From NCBI GenBank assembly GCA_016110215.1, contig JADWQD010000008.1:1116001-1180000 (forward strand): a stretch of DNA of 64,000 nt. The letters run 5' to 3'. Positions 1 through 12,391 of the stretch are shown here, piece after piece. Position 1 is the first letter of the stretch, and each line of letters starts with the position of its first letter. The DNA comes from Capronia americana (taxonomy: Eukaryota; Ascomycota; Eurotiomycetes; Chaetothyriales; Herpotrichiellaceae). The notes beneath the pieces were generated by a model. That model was given only the letters and a program-made list of their open reading frames with translations, did not search any database and was not told where the DNA came from. Position numbers and translations under genes: made by a program.

Positions 1-398
1 TGGACGGATCCTTCGAAGAAGATGGACGGTACTCGCTACGGCTTCTCAACAATGACGAACAAGATCAGTTGACTGTGGCCGAGCGAAAACCCAAAACCAT
101 GGAGCCCACCATATACCTCGACACGGCGCTGATGCCTGAGCGCACCTGCACCGAGGTTTACCTGCTGCCAGTGTGTTTGGGCTGGCGAGGACGGTCTAGA
201 AATCTGACGACGAGGTTGGCCGGCCTACTGCTGGCCAAAGCCGCGTTCAGCACATCGAAAGCCGAGTTTGTGAGAGTAGGCGTCTTCGGCATGGATCAAG
301 ACCAAGCGTCTATGTTATATGGCGCCGGTTCCGACGAGCCCGGCGTTTTTCAGAAGAGTCCCAACAGGCCCGATGAAAAGACAATTCTTCTCGTGTGA
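1..398 (+). CDS. C-terminal part of a probable HET-domain (heterokaryon incompatibility) protein, 5' truncated
   Basis: A reading frame is open from the first complete codon at position 3 to the stop ending at 398, so this is the end of a gene starting before the window. The roughly 130 residues have the look of the beta-rich C-terminal region of fungal HET proteins: a run such as YLLPVCLGWRGRSRNL, a segment LLLAKAAFSTS, then EFVRVGVFGMD, and a short charged end KTILLV. The HET domain itself would lie outside the window, so the family call rests on this tail pattern only. If correct, the protein belongs to the non-self recognition group that also includes the HET gene at 54844-57390. Internal methionines are not chosen as starts because the frame continues upstream. 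Confidence 0.5.
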   Translation, partial: DGSFEEDGRYSLRLLNNDEQDQLTVAERKPKTMEPTIYLDTALMPERTCTEVYLLPVCLGWRGRSRNLTTRLAGLLLAKAAFSTSKAEFVRVGVFGMDQDQASMLYGAGSDEPGVFQKSPNRPDEKTILLV

Positions 399-2475
399 GA
401 ATAGGGCAATCTCGACTTCACATCACCCGGGCGTTGCTTGTTACTGGTGCGAAATGGGGCTTTCAAGAAGATATCCTTCGAGAACATTGTGCCATGCGAG
501 CCGACATCCGAGAGCTTGTGGACCCCAAGTGCTCCGCGCGGCGACCTACTTAAGGGATGAATTCCTTGGTGAGGTCTCAAAATGGAGACTCAAATGCAGG
601 GTTAGTGCAACGCCGTACGCTGGGGAGGTACCTCGTACAGGAGTCCCAAAGCTGCCAGCCTGATGGTGCTGAAGCACAACATGACCAAGGAAGCGGATTC
701 TCCACTTTAACATTTTGGTGTTAGTGAAAGTGAAATTTGACTGCTTACATCGAGGAGTCGGCACCTACGGAACGTGCGCGATTCACATGTGCGTTTTGCT
801 CGCGCACGCTGGCACTTCCAGGAAAACGTCCGCATCGTATGTCCGTCGCCTACAATTTCCGCTGCGCAGAATATGGAAGGGCTAGTCAGTGTCGGAGGGT
901 ACGGCTGGAAAGTCCAGCGTTAGGCTGGCCACTGAAAGACCACAAGTTGCGCCCCATGGCGTTTTCGACCCCTGCCACTTTCTCCAGGAGTCAACCCCCG
1001 CTCTTCCTCCAGCAGCTCACCAGAGAGCGCGAATCCGGCGGATGAACATAACCTCCACGACATCATCTCCCGGGCAGCATCTATCTGCGCAATAACTCTG
1101 GCATATGTTGCAGACAATGATGTTTCACTCTGACATCAAATATCGAAATGGGTGTCACCGGTCGTGGCGTGGATAGACCGCAGTGCTCATCCAGAGAGTA
1201 AAGGCTGGGGGGTGGCGCACACCGCTCGCGAATGTCCAACCATTCACAACCAGGAGTATAAGCCTCCTCGTTGGGGAGAGTTTGCTCCCTTCTTCAATGG
1301 GACTGCGCGGCCCACCAATTCCCTGGAATATGCAAGCCCTTTGGCAGGAGCTGAAACTTGCACCATAGCACCTGCCATAAACTGAAGTTCTTCGGCACAA
1401 CTTGAAGCAGATGTGACGCTATGCTTCCAGCTTTGTCTTCGTTGAAACTGGGTTTGGTTTTTGGTATAAAGTCCGCGACCCTCCAGCCTGAGGCCCTCGA
1501 ATGCGATCCGCTACCTCGATATCAAACCTGATTCTGCATCCCAGAAATTGAAAAATCGCCCCACGTGCTTATCCTAGCGGGGATGCGGTGATTGAAGGCA
1601 TATTTGGAGGAGCCCTAAGGCTCGCCAGAGATCCTAATTAATGTGGTTGGTTGAAGCGAAAGCTTCAAACAACCTCTGGAAGCAAGCTTGGTCTCAGTAC
1701 CGCTCAACACGGTAACGGCCATTATGGGATCGGGTGATTACGCTCACTGCTCACGATACAGCTGACCGTCAGACTTGATACATGTCCCAAGCTCGGCGTT
1801 CCACTTGCGCGCCCTGACCCGGTACAGAAACTCGGCCAGACCACCTTCGAGTTCGTTCCCGCAGGACACAAGTAGCGCCAGCCGGCATTCGCTCCACTCA
1901 TGCAATTACTTTACTCAACATGGTCTGGCTCAGGCAGGACACACTGTTGGATCATCCGTCATGGAGGAGGCACCCTGTCATTTGCAGCCATTCTGACACA
2001 CGTCCGGGTTGCGCTCAACATCAAAGCTTGCGGAGACTATTGTTCGGGTCAACATCAGCGACAATCGTCTACCTCACAGGCACTCACGCAGCTCAATGTC
2101 ACAATGCGGGATCTCATGTCCTGGTGCTGCCACCTTACCACATCCGATCCAGAAACTGCTTCTTGGTTGAACCGGCCTAATGTCCTTACTGACCTCACCT
2201 CCGACTTTCCACAGCTAAGTTTCCATTGGTGAGAACAATTGTCTGGATATCATCAATGGGCTTTCGCACTCATCCTCCATGAGGTCTGGTCGGTATATCT
2301 CTGCCATCCCCGGCTTCCTTCCCTCGCGGGTTTCTGCAACCCCCTCTTCTCGCCACTCTCGCTGTCTCCTTGTCTCCTTTTCTTCCCTCCTAGCAATTTC
2401 ACAGAACAACATTGCTTCTGCAGGAAAATCCGATCCGAGATCGATCTTACTGACTGATCCTGTCTCTGCCTCGAA
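399..2475. other. Intergenic region, no gene supported
   Basis: About 2.1 kb between the truncated HET-like gene and the zinc-finger gene. Open frames are short, overlap on both strands and show no recognisable family. The last ~140 bases before the zinc-finger start are rich in C and T, described separately. Confidence 0.5.
2340..2390 (+). promoter_or_regulatory. Pyrimidine-rich tract upstream of the C2H2 gene
   Basis: An almost pure C/T stretch on the plus strand ends about 85 bases before the ATG at 2476. Such CT blocks are common just before transcription starts of filamentous-fungal genes. No clear TATA box was seen near it. The regulatory role is inferred from position only. Confidence 0.35.
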
Positions 2476-3472
2476 ATGAACTCGTTCAGTTACACCACCA
2501 ATGTATACGACCATGCTCCAGAGCAGTTTTACACAGATTGTGTAACTCTCGACAGGACCTCAGATTGCGGCAACTTTGCTGGCGAAGAACCTCCGTCTCA
2601 TGCTCGTGGCTATCCATTTCCCACTCTGGGATCTCAAAATGCGTGTCAATATCCCGCGGTGCCCGATTCAAATCACACCTTCACTGGCAGCTTTGGTTCT
2701 TCAGGAATATACGCCGGGGACAGCGCCACATACCCTTCTACTTGGGTAGCATCGGCGGAGGTCATGGGGATGCCCATGAGCTCTCCGGTTCACCTTGACT
2801 ATCAAGAATCTGAGAACTCGGCTGTCTCGTCATTGTATACGTCGGATCCTTTGAGTCCCGCTAATGGTGCCCACCAACATACTAGCCATCTCACTGACTA
2901 TTCCACGTCACCACAATCTCTCAATCAATATTTCAACCCTCAGCTTCCGTTAACTTGCCTCTGGTCGCCAGCGGAAGGGCTGCGAGGTAAGTCTCTTGAA
3001 CCCGGCTTCTCTTCTTGCCGCTGAGATCTCTACAGGGACGTCAGCTGGGCAGCAGAACCGGGTCATATCCTGCTCTTGCTGCAGACCAAGCAGACAGTTC
3101 TCGGGGATCTGGGCAGAAAACAACTTAGCCCGTCACCAGAGGGAACAGGAGAAATCAAACCATCTAATCTGCACCAGGTGTCCGGAACAGACTTTCACGC
3201 GTGGGGAGAACCTACACAAGCACGCTCTTGCACATCCTGACGTTATCTGCGCTCACTGCGGAGAACTGCCACGGATGTACAATTGTCACCTCTGCCCTCG
3301 GTCTCACTGTAAACACGATGATTTGCACAAGCATCTTCTGAAAGTCCATCCGTGGAATCACTGCTCGGCTTGCGGACAGTTCCAGCCGGCTTATGTGTGT
3401 CACCTCTGCAACATGTTTTTCTACAAGAAAGATGACTACGAAAACCACATGGCGAAGAAGCACCGAGAGTAG
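2476..3472 (+). CDS. C2H2-type zinc-finger protein (two exons)
   Basis: Exons 2476-2986 and 3036-3472; the 49-nt intron starts GTAAGT, ends ACAG and keeps the frame (phase 1), giving about 315 residues. The N-terminal half is Ser/Thr/Pro/Gln/Tyr-rich and probably disordered. The C-terminal ~120 residues hold Cys/His pairs: CTRCPEQTF...HKHALAH, a CAHC...CHLCPRSHCKHDDLHKH block ending in HPWNHC, and a last finger CHLCNMFFYKKDDYENHMAKKH. Two of the units carry an extra CxxC pair just before the finger, so the fingers are not all canonical. A DNA-binding transcription factor is the usual role for this layout, but no target or orthologue is recognised. The ATG at 2476 is the first of the frame. 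Confidence 0.75.
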
Positions 3473-6275
3473 AAATCACTACCCTGTTTCGGTGGAGGAT
3501 TGATCAAAGATTCCCCATCACAGATTATACGACTGACGACAACGTTATTCGGCTTTTCGCTAGATCCGGGCAGGTCTCCCTATTTAAAAAGAGCTGGTAT
3601 CACGATTCTAAGCTACTTGAGTATACATGCCGCAACTTTCGAGGGTGGAGCAGAGCTTACGACACTCAAGCTTGAAATTCAGCCTTAAGCTTGCAGGGCA
3701 AGCAACGAGCATTAGATACGGTTGAATTCCTAGTTTGTTCAGGAATTGGAGTGGTCAGGCGTGCCGCCTTCAAGTCCACGAACGTCTGTTCTACGGAAGC
3801 AATTTGCTGCCCTAAAAGACAGCAGAGATCAGAGAATAGAACCCTAGGGGCCTCCCTTGGGGTTCTCCGGCACGAGGACATATCGCCATTCCTCGTGCCA
3901 TATATAATATACGAGTTCATGACTTCAAACATATCATTATCTGCATGCTCCCTGCGCGACGACTACGTAGGCAGTTGACACGGTGTCATGGAACCCAAAT
4001 TCACGAGCGGTCGCCAGAAGCGAACGACTCGGAGCTCCCACCTAGGTGGAAGGCGCTGGAACGTACAGGCTGCGTAGAAAGAGTGGCTGCCCAAGTGATG
4101 CCCACGGAATCCACGTAGGCAAAGAAACATCAGCTCGACATGGGTTGCAATTGCCCCTCCATCCTCGCGGCCAGAGGGCACAAACTTCAAGTGGAAACGG
4201 CGGCAGGGGCCAGCCATGCACCTGCCCCGGAGGGTTGAGGGGCGGAAGAATTGGCTCACTCACACATCACCATCACACGCGACAAGGTGCAAACGCCTTC
4301 TCTACCATACCCAGAGTCTCTATGGCGTTGCGAACCCTCTGTCCCCGCGGGCCCTGGCTCAGGAGCATCAGATCAGCTGAGACAAAAGAATTTGAGAGAT
4401 ATTTTCTCACCCCAGCGCAGGGACAGGGGGTTTGTACACCCATGACGCACGCATGGGGGAAGGAAGCTAGGCGACGCAGAAGGGGAGGCCAAACAAACCC
4501 GGGAGCACAAGTCAATGATTGAGGTAAGCGCCGTCAGTCCCCGTTAGTACTGTAGCGATGCACCGAAGTCTCGCTGGATCATCAAGCCACGCAGCCGGTC
4601 AATCGCACCCATTGACTCTTCCTCAGTGGTCGAGCCGTGATGACGTTAGTCCTGTTTCTGCACAGCGTACTTGGTCCTGCATGGCGCTTGACGGTCTTTG
4701 GTAGTCCACGCCCCGCCTCTTGAGCGAGCCGCACCCTCTTCTTCGCTCATTGCGGATTAGCAGGAGGCTCAAAATGCAATCACGAGCCTGGTTATCCTGG
4801 TGTCACCTCGATTCAGTGTCCGTCGAATACGGCGACCGCCAATCCTCATTCCCTGCTCTTTTTCCTTGACCCTGGGAATCATGCCAGTCCACGCACAGCC
4901 GAGCGTCCCGCGCGTTCGAATGGTCAACCATGGAGGGGTTGAACAAGCCACTGTGCGGCGACTGATTGACTGGGTGGCCGCCCTTCCGTGGCTTGACACG
5001 AAGCCGCACGGATCGCAGACTCTGCCGAGCGGATGGGCAAACGGATGAGGCAAGAAGCTGGGTACGAGACAAGGGGGTACGGCCGCGCCTGAGTGCCAAT
5101 CGCAACTGGACAACTCAAGGCCATAGATCTCTACGGGCCACATTCCCTTGTTGGTATCGTCTACAGCGGGCCGATTGTGCATAAGGCTCCAAAGTGGAGC
5201 GTTGGAGTCAGCACCAGCATTGGACAGGCTTCTGCGCAGATTCGACGTTCATTGGGCAGGAGACAATCCCTCCCAAGCCACGACGATGGGGAAGGGACAC
5301 CTCTCGATCTCGAGCGCGGGACCGGCGTTTCCGCTCAACAAAAATATTACTACCTGTCACATGCCTTGCATCACCAACTTACGAGTTCCCTCCTTGCCTC
5401 CTTTTTAGGAAGCCGGTCGAGCAATGTGTGCGCCCCGCAAGCAGCCAATTACATACCGGTGGCCTCGGGTTCCGAAGATCCCCTGAAACCACCCATCAGG
5501 TATGAGGGGATTATGCGCGAAGCGTGCATCATGCAACGATCGTGCTACCATCCCGTCAGCGCAGATGGTTGGTCAGGTGGTGGAGACTCGCATGGCTGCA
5601 TGGTCACGGAGAAGAAGTTCCTTGGTGGCTGCCTTTTTTTGCGGGCCTGCCTGAGTAAAACGCAAGGCTGCCGGCTTGAAAATCTCAACGACCAGTTCGC
5701 GAACTGCCTCTGTCCGGATTCTGCAATTGCTCTGCAAGGGCCTCCTGGCCCAACGATTCGCCTCCCTTTTCTATAATTAGGGTTTAGTTCGCAGAGCAGA
5801 ATCGAAAGCCGAATCGACGCTCCCCTAATTACCAGCTCCTGAGGTCCAACGTCAGACTGATCGCAGGTCAGGCTGCGTAGTCACTCTAGCTGCCTAGATC
5901 GCAACAACCGATCAAGAGTGCCAACCGCGCACTGTATTACTGTTGTCATAGTCACGCCATGTGACGGGCACGGAAGATATCCAATCAATCTAGAACCCAT
6001 GCAACGCGAATACTCTCTTGTTGGCCGACGGGCAAAGGATAGTGATGAACCACAGGAAGTAACTCCGTTCTCCGTACGAGGGACTGGCTCGAAGGGACAA
6101 GGCAGGGCTGGAATAAGCTCTGTGTACACACGCGCGCATGAATCCACATTTAGCCGCGCCAAGAACCCCACGATTTCCCCCATGCCATGCCACGGTGCGA
6201 CGACGGTGCGACGGAACAAACGCGGCTCGCCAAGCTTATCTTAGGTAAGGATTCCCGGGGGATTCTGATTTATCG

Positions 6276-6304
6276 TCTGGTCTGGTCTGGTCTGGTCTGG
6301 TCTG
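6276..6304. repeat. Pentanucleotide microsatellite (TCTGG)n
   Basis: Five perfect copies of TCTGG followed by a sixth degenerate copy TCTGA. It lies in intergenic DNA with no coding overlap. Confidence 0.9.
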
Positions 6305-6465
6305 ACCGGCTTTATTTCTTTCTCAGCCTGACGGATACTGATTCGTGTACGGTGTAATTTCGAGTAAGGTACCTTGTCCAAGATTGTACCCAATACAGAG
6401 TACTCCCTACAGACGAGTATTCATTTCTTTGCGGCTTTCTCGAGGCTCTAACTACGAAACTTTAG

Positions 6466-6512
6466 ATCTATCTATCTATCTACCTACCTATCCACCCGTC
6501 TATCCATCCACG
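6466..6512. repeat. Degenerate tetranucleotide tract (TCTA/CCTA/TCCA)
   Basis: A run of 4-base units alternating TCTA, CCTA and TCCA, with a CCCG interruption. It looks like an ageing microsatellite. Confidence 0.8.
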
Positions 6513-7365
6513 GTAGCTACCTAATCTATAGGTATCGAAACTTTGCAAGCACGACGAACGGCCGAAACACTATCACCATACACCAGCCGGTACCTCGTAG
6601 TCATGTACAGAGTCTCCGGAACCTACCTTAGCAACCTCTCTCCTCTCAACATGCGCCAACCTGTCTTGAGTGCCTGCCCGCCCGCCCGGCCCTTCGAATT
6701 TTCGTACTGTACCTCGTAGTCGGCGCTTACATATCAGGTTACGTACTGCATCTCCGCAAGATCAGGATTGTCTCCAGGGGTACGAGTGGCTAAGACGTAG
6801 GATGCGGGAAGAAAGGTGGTTTTTGGGGGGAGGGGAGGGAGAAAGCGCGCACAAATAATCCAGCCCACCGACTAACTAATCGACCAAGTCGGTATTATTC
6901 ATACGGTACCTTGTTCTTCTTCATCCTCGCACTAAATGCGCGCCTAGCTATTCTGTTCTGTTCTATACCGTAGTATACCATCATCATATGCTATTGATAC
7001 GGAGTGCAGTGTGCTTTCTTCGGCAATATTATGTGCTACTACCTACTGTACGGACTGTCGCGTCCTGGAATCGATCCGGTCCTCCCCTGGAGACGGTATT
7101 CGGGTCAAGCAAGATGTTTCCGTCCAGGTCAATCTGGATTACTGGGCAGCCCCGCTCAACCCATACAATGGATCGTGGATCATCTCCCGCTCCGTCCCCT
7201 ATCATCGCCCTCGCTCTAGATCGGACCCTTCTTACGCCCGAAGCGAGGCGCCCCGCCTGATCTCCTCTCCGCTCCGCCCCGGCCGCCAAGACGTCGTACG
7301 CGACCTCGATCGCGGGATATGAACAACTCTCCAGGCAATCACAGCACAGCATATCAATCGCTCCT

Positions 7366-9300
7366 CTACGACCCATCTTCAATCTGTCCCGCCATTTCGG
7401 GCGGCTGATCCAACCCCGGGCCCTTGAGCAATGGGCGCTTCCCACCACCGTCATCTAAATTCTGCCCGCATTGGACCTTCCAATTCTTGGGCACAAACCC
7501 ATCGGCCACGCGCTTGAACGCCTCGAACGTACACAGACTTTCGTCGTCCGCGTAATGATTCCCGGGTTTTGAGCACGCAGGGATCTTCATCACCTTGTCA
7601 TTGTAGCGGATGCGGACGTAGTAGCCTTCTAGGCGTTGTTTCTGAGTTTCGGACAGGGAGGAATAGGGTTTCCGCGCGATGAGATCTGCGGGAGGGATTG
7701 ACGGGGATAGGCTGGACTTTCTCGTTAGGGAGGGTGTGCTCAGAGGGTCGGACCGCGAGTTCGCAGTGGACTTGGACGACGGGTCGCGCGACGATGTGAA
7801 TGTTCCGTTGGAGGGCGCGTCGCTACCGTGGCTATCGCCTTGAGAAGAGGACCCGGAGCCGAAGGGCGATCTGAGGCCCAGGAACGAGGCGAAGAGGCCC
7901 GGTTTTTGCGCCGATGCCGGTGCGTCATTCTTGGGCTCCGTGCTCGCCGGGGTGGTCGGGCTCAAGAAGTCGGCGTCTGGGGATTGTTGGTCAGGCCTAT
8001 CGAAATCTTTCACCCTGAACAGCTCGAACGCAATATGGCTGGTATAGGGCGGCCATTTCTCCCCGTTGAAGGCGCCCAACCCGGTCAACACCCCTGCGAG
8101 TGTGGTGTCGTGACATCCACTCAGCGCGAATCGGATCCCCGTTTCTCCGCCCCTCCCTTTGCCCAGCCGGCCGTTCTCGCCTCCAATCTCGTTGATAGAA
8201 AGACCGGCGCCTTCGATCTTGGAAGTCATGCGTTCCACAATGTCGCCTATCAGGCCCCCTATGCCCAACATGCGGTATTCCCTGTTCTCGTTGTATCCGC
8301 TGAACCACTCCTCGACGCCGATCCGATCGATGATCTCCCGGGCTTTGGGGTCGTAGAATTCCTTGGGCAGGCGCGTCTCCGGGCCGTGGGCCAGCGTGCT
8401 GTTGATTGTGTCCATGATGCCGCTCAGCCGCGGGTGGCTGTCAACCGCGACGCGCTTGTCACTCGTCTCGGGCATCCATTTCCCGATCAATTTCGTCAGG
8501 TATGCCATGTCAGAGGTGTCATTCCATCTTTCGGCTGTCCTCTGCGCGAAGGCCCTGCTCAACTGTGCGAACCGCCGGCAGTTTCCGTCGTTGGGGAATA
8601 AGGTCTCGTCGGCGGGCGTGCGGGTGACGATGGTCGGGGAGGGGAATGCTGCTGTGCGCGAGCTGAGCGGATACATGCCCCAGAAGGTTTGCTGCACAGA
8701 TTCGAGCGCTCGAGGGAGCGGTGTGGCTCGTAGGTAGATGAGATCGGCATTAGCGATCAAGGAGGGCATGAAGCGCAGTTGCTCGATGTACAGGTGGCGC
8801 AGGCGCCCGCCCAGCGTGTAGGTTGTTTGACGGCCCTGGTCGGTGAGTTCGCCGAGTTGGCTGATCGGTCAGTCTATGCCTTCGATCTGTAAGGGTTGTC
8901 TGCGTGCAGGTTGACATACCAAACCCCGTCAACTTGACCTTTCGGTCCAGCTGCAATGACAGGCCCGTCATCCTCGCCAAACATCTCTAGCCTTCTCCTC
9001 CACTGTAATGAGTTCCATTCCGACACGTCTTCAGGCGTCATGGCGACCGAGCGCAGTCGTTGCGCCGCATTGCAGTACGGCCAGTATGCTGGCAAACCTG
9101 CCTAGACACACGCTTTGTGAGCACATCTCTTCCCTCCGAACCTGTAAACCGGGGTCACCCACATTGCCAAATCTCGCCGAGACGGGAGCTCTTTCGCCGT
9201 GGCGGAGGAGGACTTGCACAAGTCGGAGTTCGAGGTCTTTCGGATAGAGCTTGTTGAGCTCATCCTTGGTGTACGGCGGCCGGAAGTCGATCGACGTCAT
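7366..9300 (-). CDS. Histidine acid phosphatase, ACP6 (lysophosphatidate phosphatase)-like
   Basis: Exons on the minus strand: 9300-9159, 9097-8920 and 8860-7366 (introns 61 and 59 nt), about 604 residues. The joins restore family motifs: exon 1 gives the catalytic LRHGERAPV, the first join gives NVG-LPAYWPYC, the second gives DGVCQLGELTDQGRQTT. The C-terminal proton-donor motif appears as CHDTTLAG. Histidine phosphatases hydrolyse phosphomonoesters through a phosphohistidine on the RHG histidine. There is no signal peptide, which sets it apart from secreted phytase-type members and suggests an intracellular enzyme like ACP6. A Ser/Pro-rich stretch of about 110 residues follows HDTTL and is probably a disordered insert before the conserved YVRIRYNDK end. 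The first donor, GTGACC, is weak, but the junction is strongly supported by the motif. Confidence 0.85.
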
Positions 9301-9664
9301 TTTACGATGCGAAGAAGTACTACACCAAAGTGCAGCCCGATCTGTAAAGGTATCATAGGAGCGAAGAAAGGGGAGCCGCCCAGGGACTAGAGGCAAGATT
9401 CAGGTCAAGCAGCAGTGAGTCAATCGATTACTGCGTTGGGTCGACGCTAATCACGCATCCAAACGGGGAGCTGTAGACGCGGCTAAGATGCCCGAGACCG
9501 GAACTCAAGCGCGTCTCAACAGCAAGCACGTATTCATTCATTATGGTATCCAAGACTCGCTTCAGCTGAAAATCCAAGATGTCGTCAGGGTATCTGTGTC
9601 CTGCATCTAAAGCACATCAAATGCGCGACTCCATATCCCAATTGCTCCTCGGGCATCCGCCTCT
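9301..9664. other. Spacer between two minus-strand genes
   Basis: 364 bases between the stop of the VHS-GAT gene (9665) and the start of the phosphatase gene (9300). It must hold the terminator of the former and the promoter of the latter. No specific element was recognised. Confidence 0.5.
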
Positions 9665-11514
9665 TCAGATATGCATGTCATTCATCCTCCGACCAACTGC
9701 CTGCGTATCATCTATCGGACTCACAGGGTTCCTTTCATACGTGGTGCTTGTCGGATACGATGAATTGCCATTCGTAACCGTCGCCGCCGGAGGTGGGCCT
9801 CCACCGTGCATCGTGGCATGCTCCGCCGAAGACTCCTGTCGATGCATATAACTGGGCGTAGGTTGGTATCCCGCATTGTAAGGTCCCGGTCGGTTGTGCT
9901 CACTAGGCAATTCCTGCGCATATGGATTGGCTGAGTATCCCTGTGGAGGTCGTGGTGACGGTGTCTCGGTATTTCTGTCTGAAAATAGTGCGTTTGGCTT
10001 CTGCGGGGATCCTGGTCCATAGGCATCATCCGCGAAGGGATTGTCAGCCACACCGTAGTCGCCGCTCGAAGTATAGACATGTGACTGCGGACGCGCGGCA
10101 GATCTGGTCGGAACTGATGGAGGTGCCGGCGCAGAGAATTGGTTCGAAAAGTTGGCAGCGTTTGAAAAATCGAAGGGGCCAGATTCGGCTGGTGGGGGTG
10201 GTTGTGTCTGTGGTGCCGGAGCCCGCCCCGGAGGAGGTCCTGGCGGGGGCGCAAAATGTTCTTCTTCTTCCCGTCGCAGGGGACTGACGGGGGTCGGAAC
10301 GGTGTTCTGTCGGCGAGGAGGTGAGGCCGAGTAGGGGCCATGGTCGGGCGACTGCGGAGGAGCTCGGTGGTGATCGGCGTACACGTTCTGACCGGGGATG
10401 TGCTGCGGCATCGACATGGGGTTCTGCTGAGGCTCTGCAACCGGACTAGGCGTCGCCAAACCCGTCGCTTTCCTGGCAGCCAGAACTGCCCGCTGGTGTT
10501 TGGACATGGCAATGTTCAGTTGGTCATTTGTTTCAATCAGCGTGAGCATCGTGTCCGGGTCAGGAGCGGGATTCTGAGCATTCATGTACGCCTGTACGCT
10601 TTTCTGTGCCGCCCTGGCTCGGTCGGCGAATTCCTTTACCAGGTCATTCGCCAGCAGTTCAGCTTGAGCGGTCGACTGCACTGTCTGCACCAGAAGTCGA
10701 GCTGTGGTCTTGGCCTCCTCTATCCGGCCTACTAGCTCTTCAGGCGGTGGTAGAGTGTCACGTCGTCGAGGTTGCTGCTGGCGGCCAGCGAAGGCAGCAG
10801 AAGGAATGCCGTGCTGTTGCGCAGAGAGTCAGTGTCACCATTGTGAACCCTTGGTGTCGAAACCTACCGACGGGCGCAGAGCATTCCGCTTGCCCTTCTC
10901 CTTCTTCCACATCTCCATGAGGTGTCCAAGGGTGTCATTGCTCGGCGCCTTGTCAAACTCGATGTAGTCCAACGTCTCGCGCAGTATCTGCTGTACACTG
11001 GTGTCTTTGCCCTCGCGCAGCAACTCTTTGACCGTCGACACAAACTTTGCATCGAAATTCTGGGTGAAGGCGCGGGCAGGATTGTCGGTCAGGATGCGCA
11101 TCAGCATGATGGCATTGTACTGCGCATAGCCTCGCTGGTAGTGGTCCTTGCTCAGATATCGGCGGATGGTCGCTGCGGCTTCTTTGGCTGCGGCAGGGCT
11201 CGACTCGGCGGCATCGACAATGGCCGGGAGATGAAGATATTCCTCGCCGGCGGCGTCGGAGTTGGGTGCGCCAGACTCACAGAAGGCTGTCTGTGTTTAC
11301 CATTCAGCTGAGGCTCGGCGAAGACGTTCGAACTGTGCTACTCACCACTTCGCGGACGACGACGGCTTCAGGCGAGTCTCCCTGTGGGAGCGGGTGGCTG
11401 GCGCTTCCATTCCGATCGGGGCCTGCACAGAGCAGGTCAGCCTCAGCAAGCACACAGTGTTGAGGATCGCATACTGCCACTCTTCTTCTTGATGTTCCCT
11501 AGAAGCTTCTTCAT
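9665..11514 (-). CDS. VHS-GAT domain protein, Lsb5/GGA-like endosomal adaptor
   Basis: Four exons on the minus strand: 11514-11475, 11422-11346, 11290-10868 and 10813-9665, about 562 residues; introns are 52, 55 and 54 nt and all phases fit. After a short basic start (MKKLLGNIKKKSG), residues ~20-185 form a VHS domain (for example SPEAVVVREVTAFCESGAPN, then IMLMRILTDNP and YIEFDKAPS). A three-helix GAT-like region follows (LPPPEELVGRIEEA, ELLANDLVKEFADRA, TNDQLNIAMSKHQRAV). The rest is Pro/Gln-rich and disordered with a DNPFADD motif of the type that binds EH domains. No GAE ear or SH3 domain is seen, so it is closer to yeast Lsb5 than to GGA or Hse1. Such proteins bind ubiquitinated cargo and link endocytosis to actin. 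Confidence 0.8.
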
Positions 11515-12391
11515 CACGACGGTGAGCTCTAACTGCCACTACCTCGGCCGGTCGGAGTAGAGAGGGTCGAGCGGGTAGGTATAGAAGATATGAAGGTCAG
11601 CTGGGCAGTGGATGCAGGAGGTGCAGGCTGAACTGTAGCGCGATCCAATGAGTGGATGGAGCATCGGCGAGTTGGATGCACAAATTGTACAGGCCGCAGG
11701 GAAGAGGTGGGAGGGTGGGATGGGGGAAGATCTCCCGGATATGCGCTGCGGCTTCTCCACGTCAGATGCTAGTCTCTACTCCCGTACACTCTCGGGTTTA
11801 GAAGAGCAAGGAAGCATTGGACGGTGAGACAGCACAATCGTCGGCTTCTGGGGGATTATATCAAGACAGGGCCTGTCACTAGCATCCGAGTTCTTCCTTC
11901 TCCGCGTCCCGTGCGACGGCAAAGATGGCGCGTCCCTGAGTGACGACGAGAGAGATTGTCGTCGGGCGGCCGCGTCTGGTCATCGCTTGGCTCTCAACTC
12001 TTCGTCAGCTGCTCCTTCAACTACTGTGTAATTATCTATTTGCCTGGTGGCGGTGACTGGCAAGGAATGTTTCCACTCATCCGAGCATCGTCTGCGGGAA
12101 CCGACGCAATTTTGCCTGATGTACTCGTACCCAACACTCATTGCGCGGCTCGGTGCTTGTGGAACGAGGCTGTGTCAAAGCTTCGTTTAATCGAGAGATC
12201 CACACGACTTGGTAGATGCACGGTCTACGTAAGCCGCATTTCGTCATTTTCGCCGCCGTGTCAGAGATGGGTGAGAGACGGCTGAGAGATCATCGGAAAA
12301 TTTGCGGCCCAATTCCTTCGCCGATCCTGGCGTTTCATCCTGATCCTCAACTTCTGTTGCCCAGAGTCGATGTTCCTAACCACGTGCATTA

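Larger units (their letters stand above)
3473..7365. other. Large intergenic region with short tandem repeats, no gene supported
   Basis: Nearly 3.9 kb lacks a convincing gene. The longest frame (5093-5776, plus) has no methionine-led family match, an erratic composition and competing frames on both strands. The region carries the pentanucleotide repeat at 6276-6304 and the TCTA/CCTA-type tract at 6466-6512. Non-coding transcripts cannot be excluded. Confidence 0.5.

Noticed and set aside
5093..5776. 227-codon plus-strand frame
   Set aside because: No family, odd composition, two other overlapping plus-strand frames and opposing minus-strand frames over the same bases; looks like chance openness in GC-rich DNA.
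7828..8601. 257-codon plus-strand frame over the acid phosphatase gene
   Set aside because: Antisense shadow of a gene with firm catalytic motifs.
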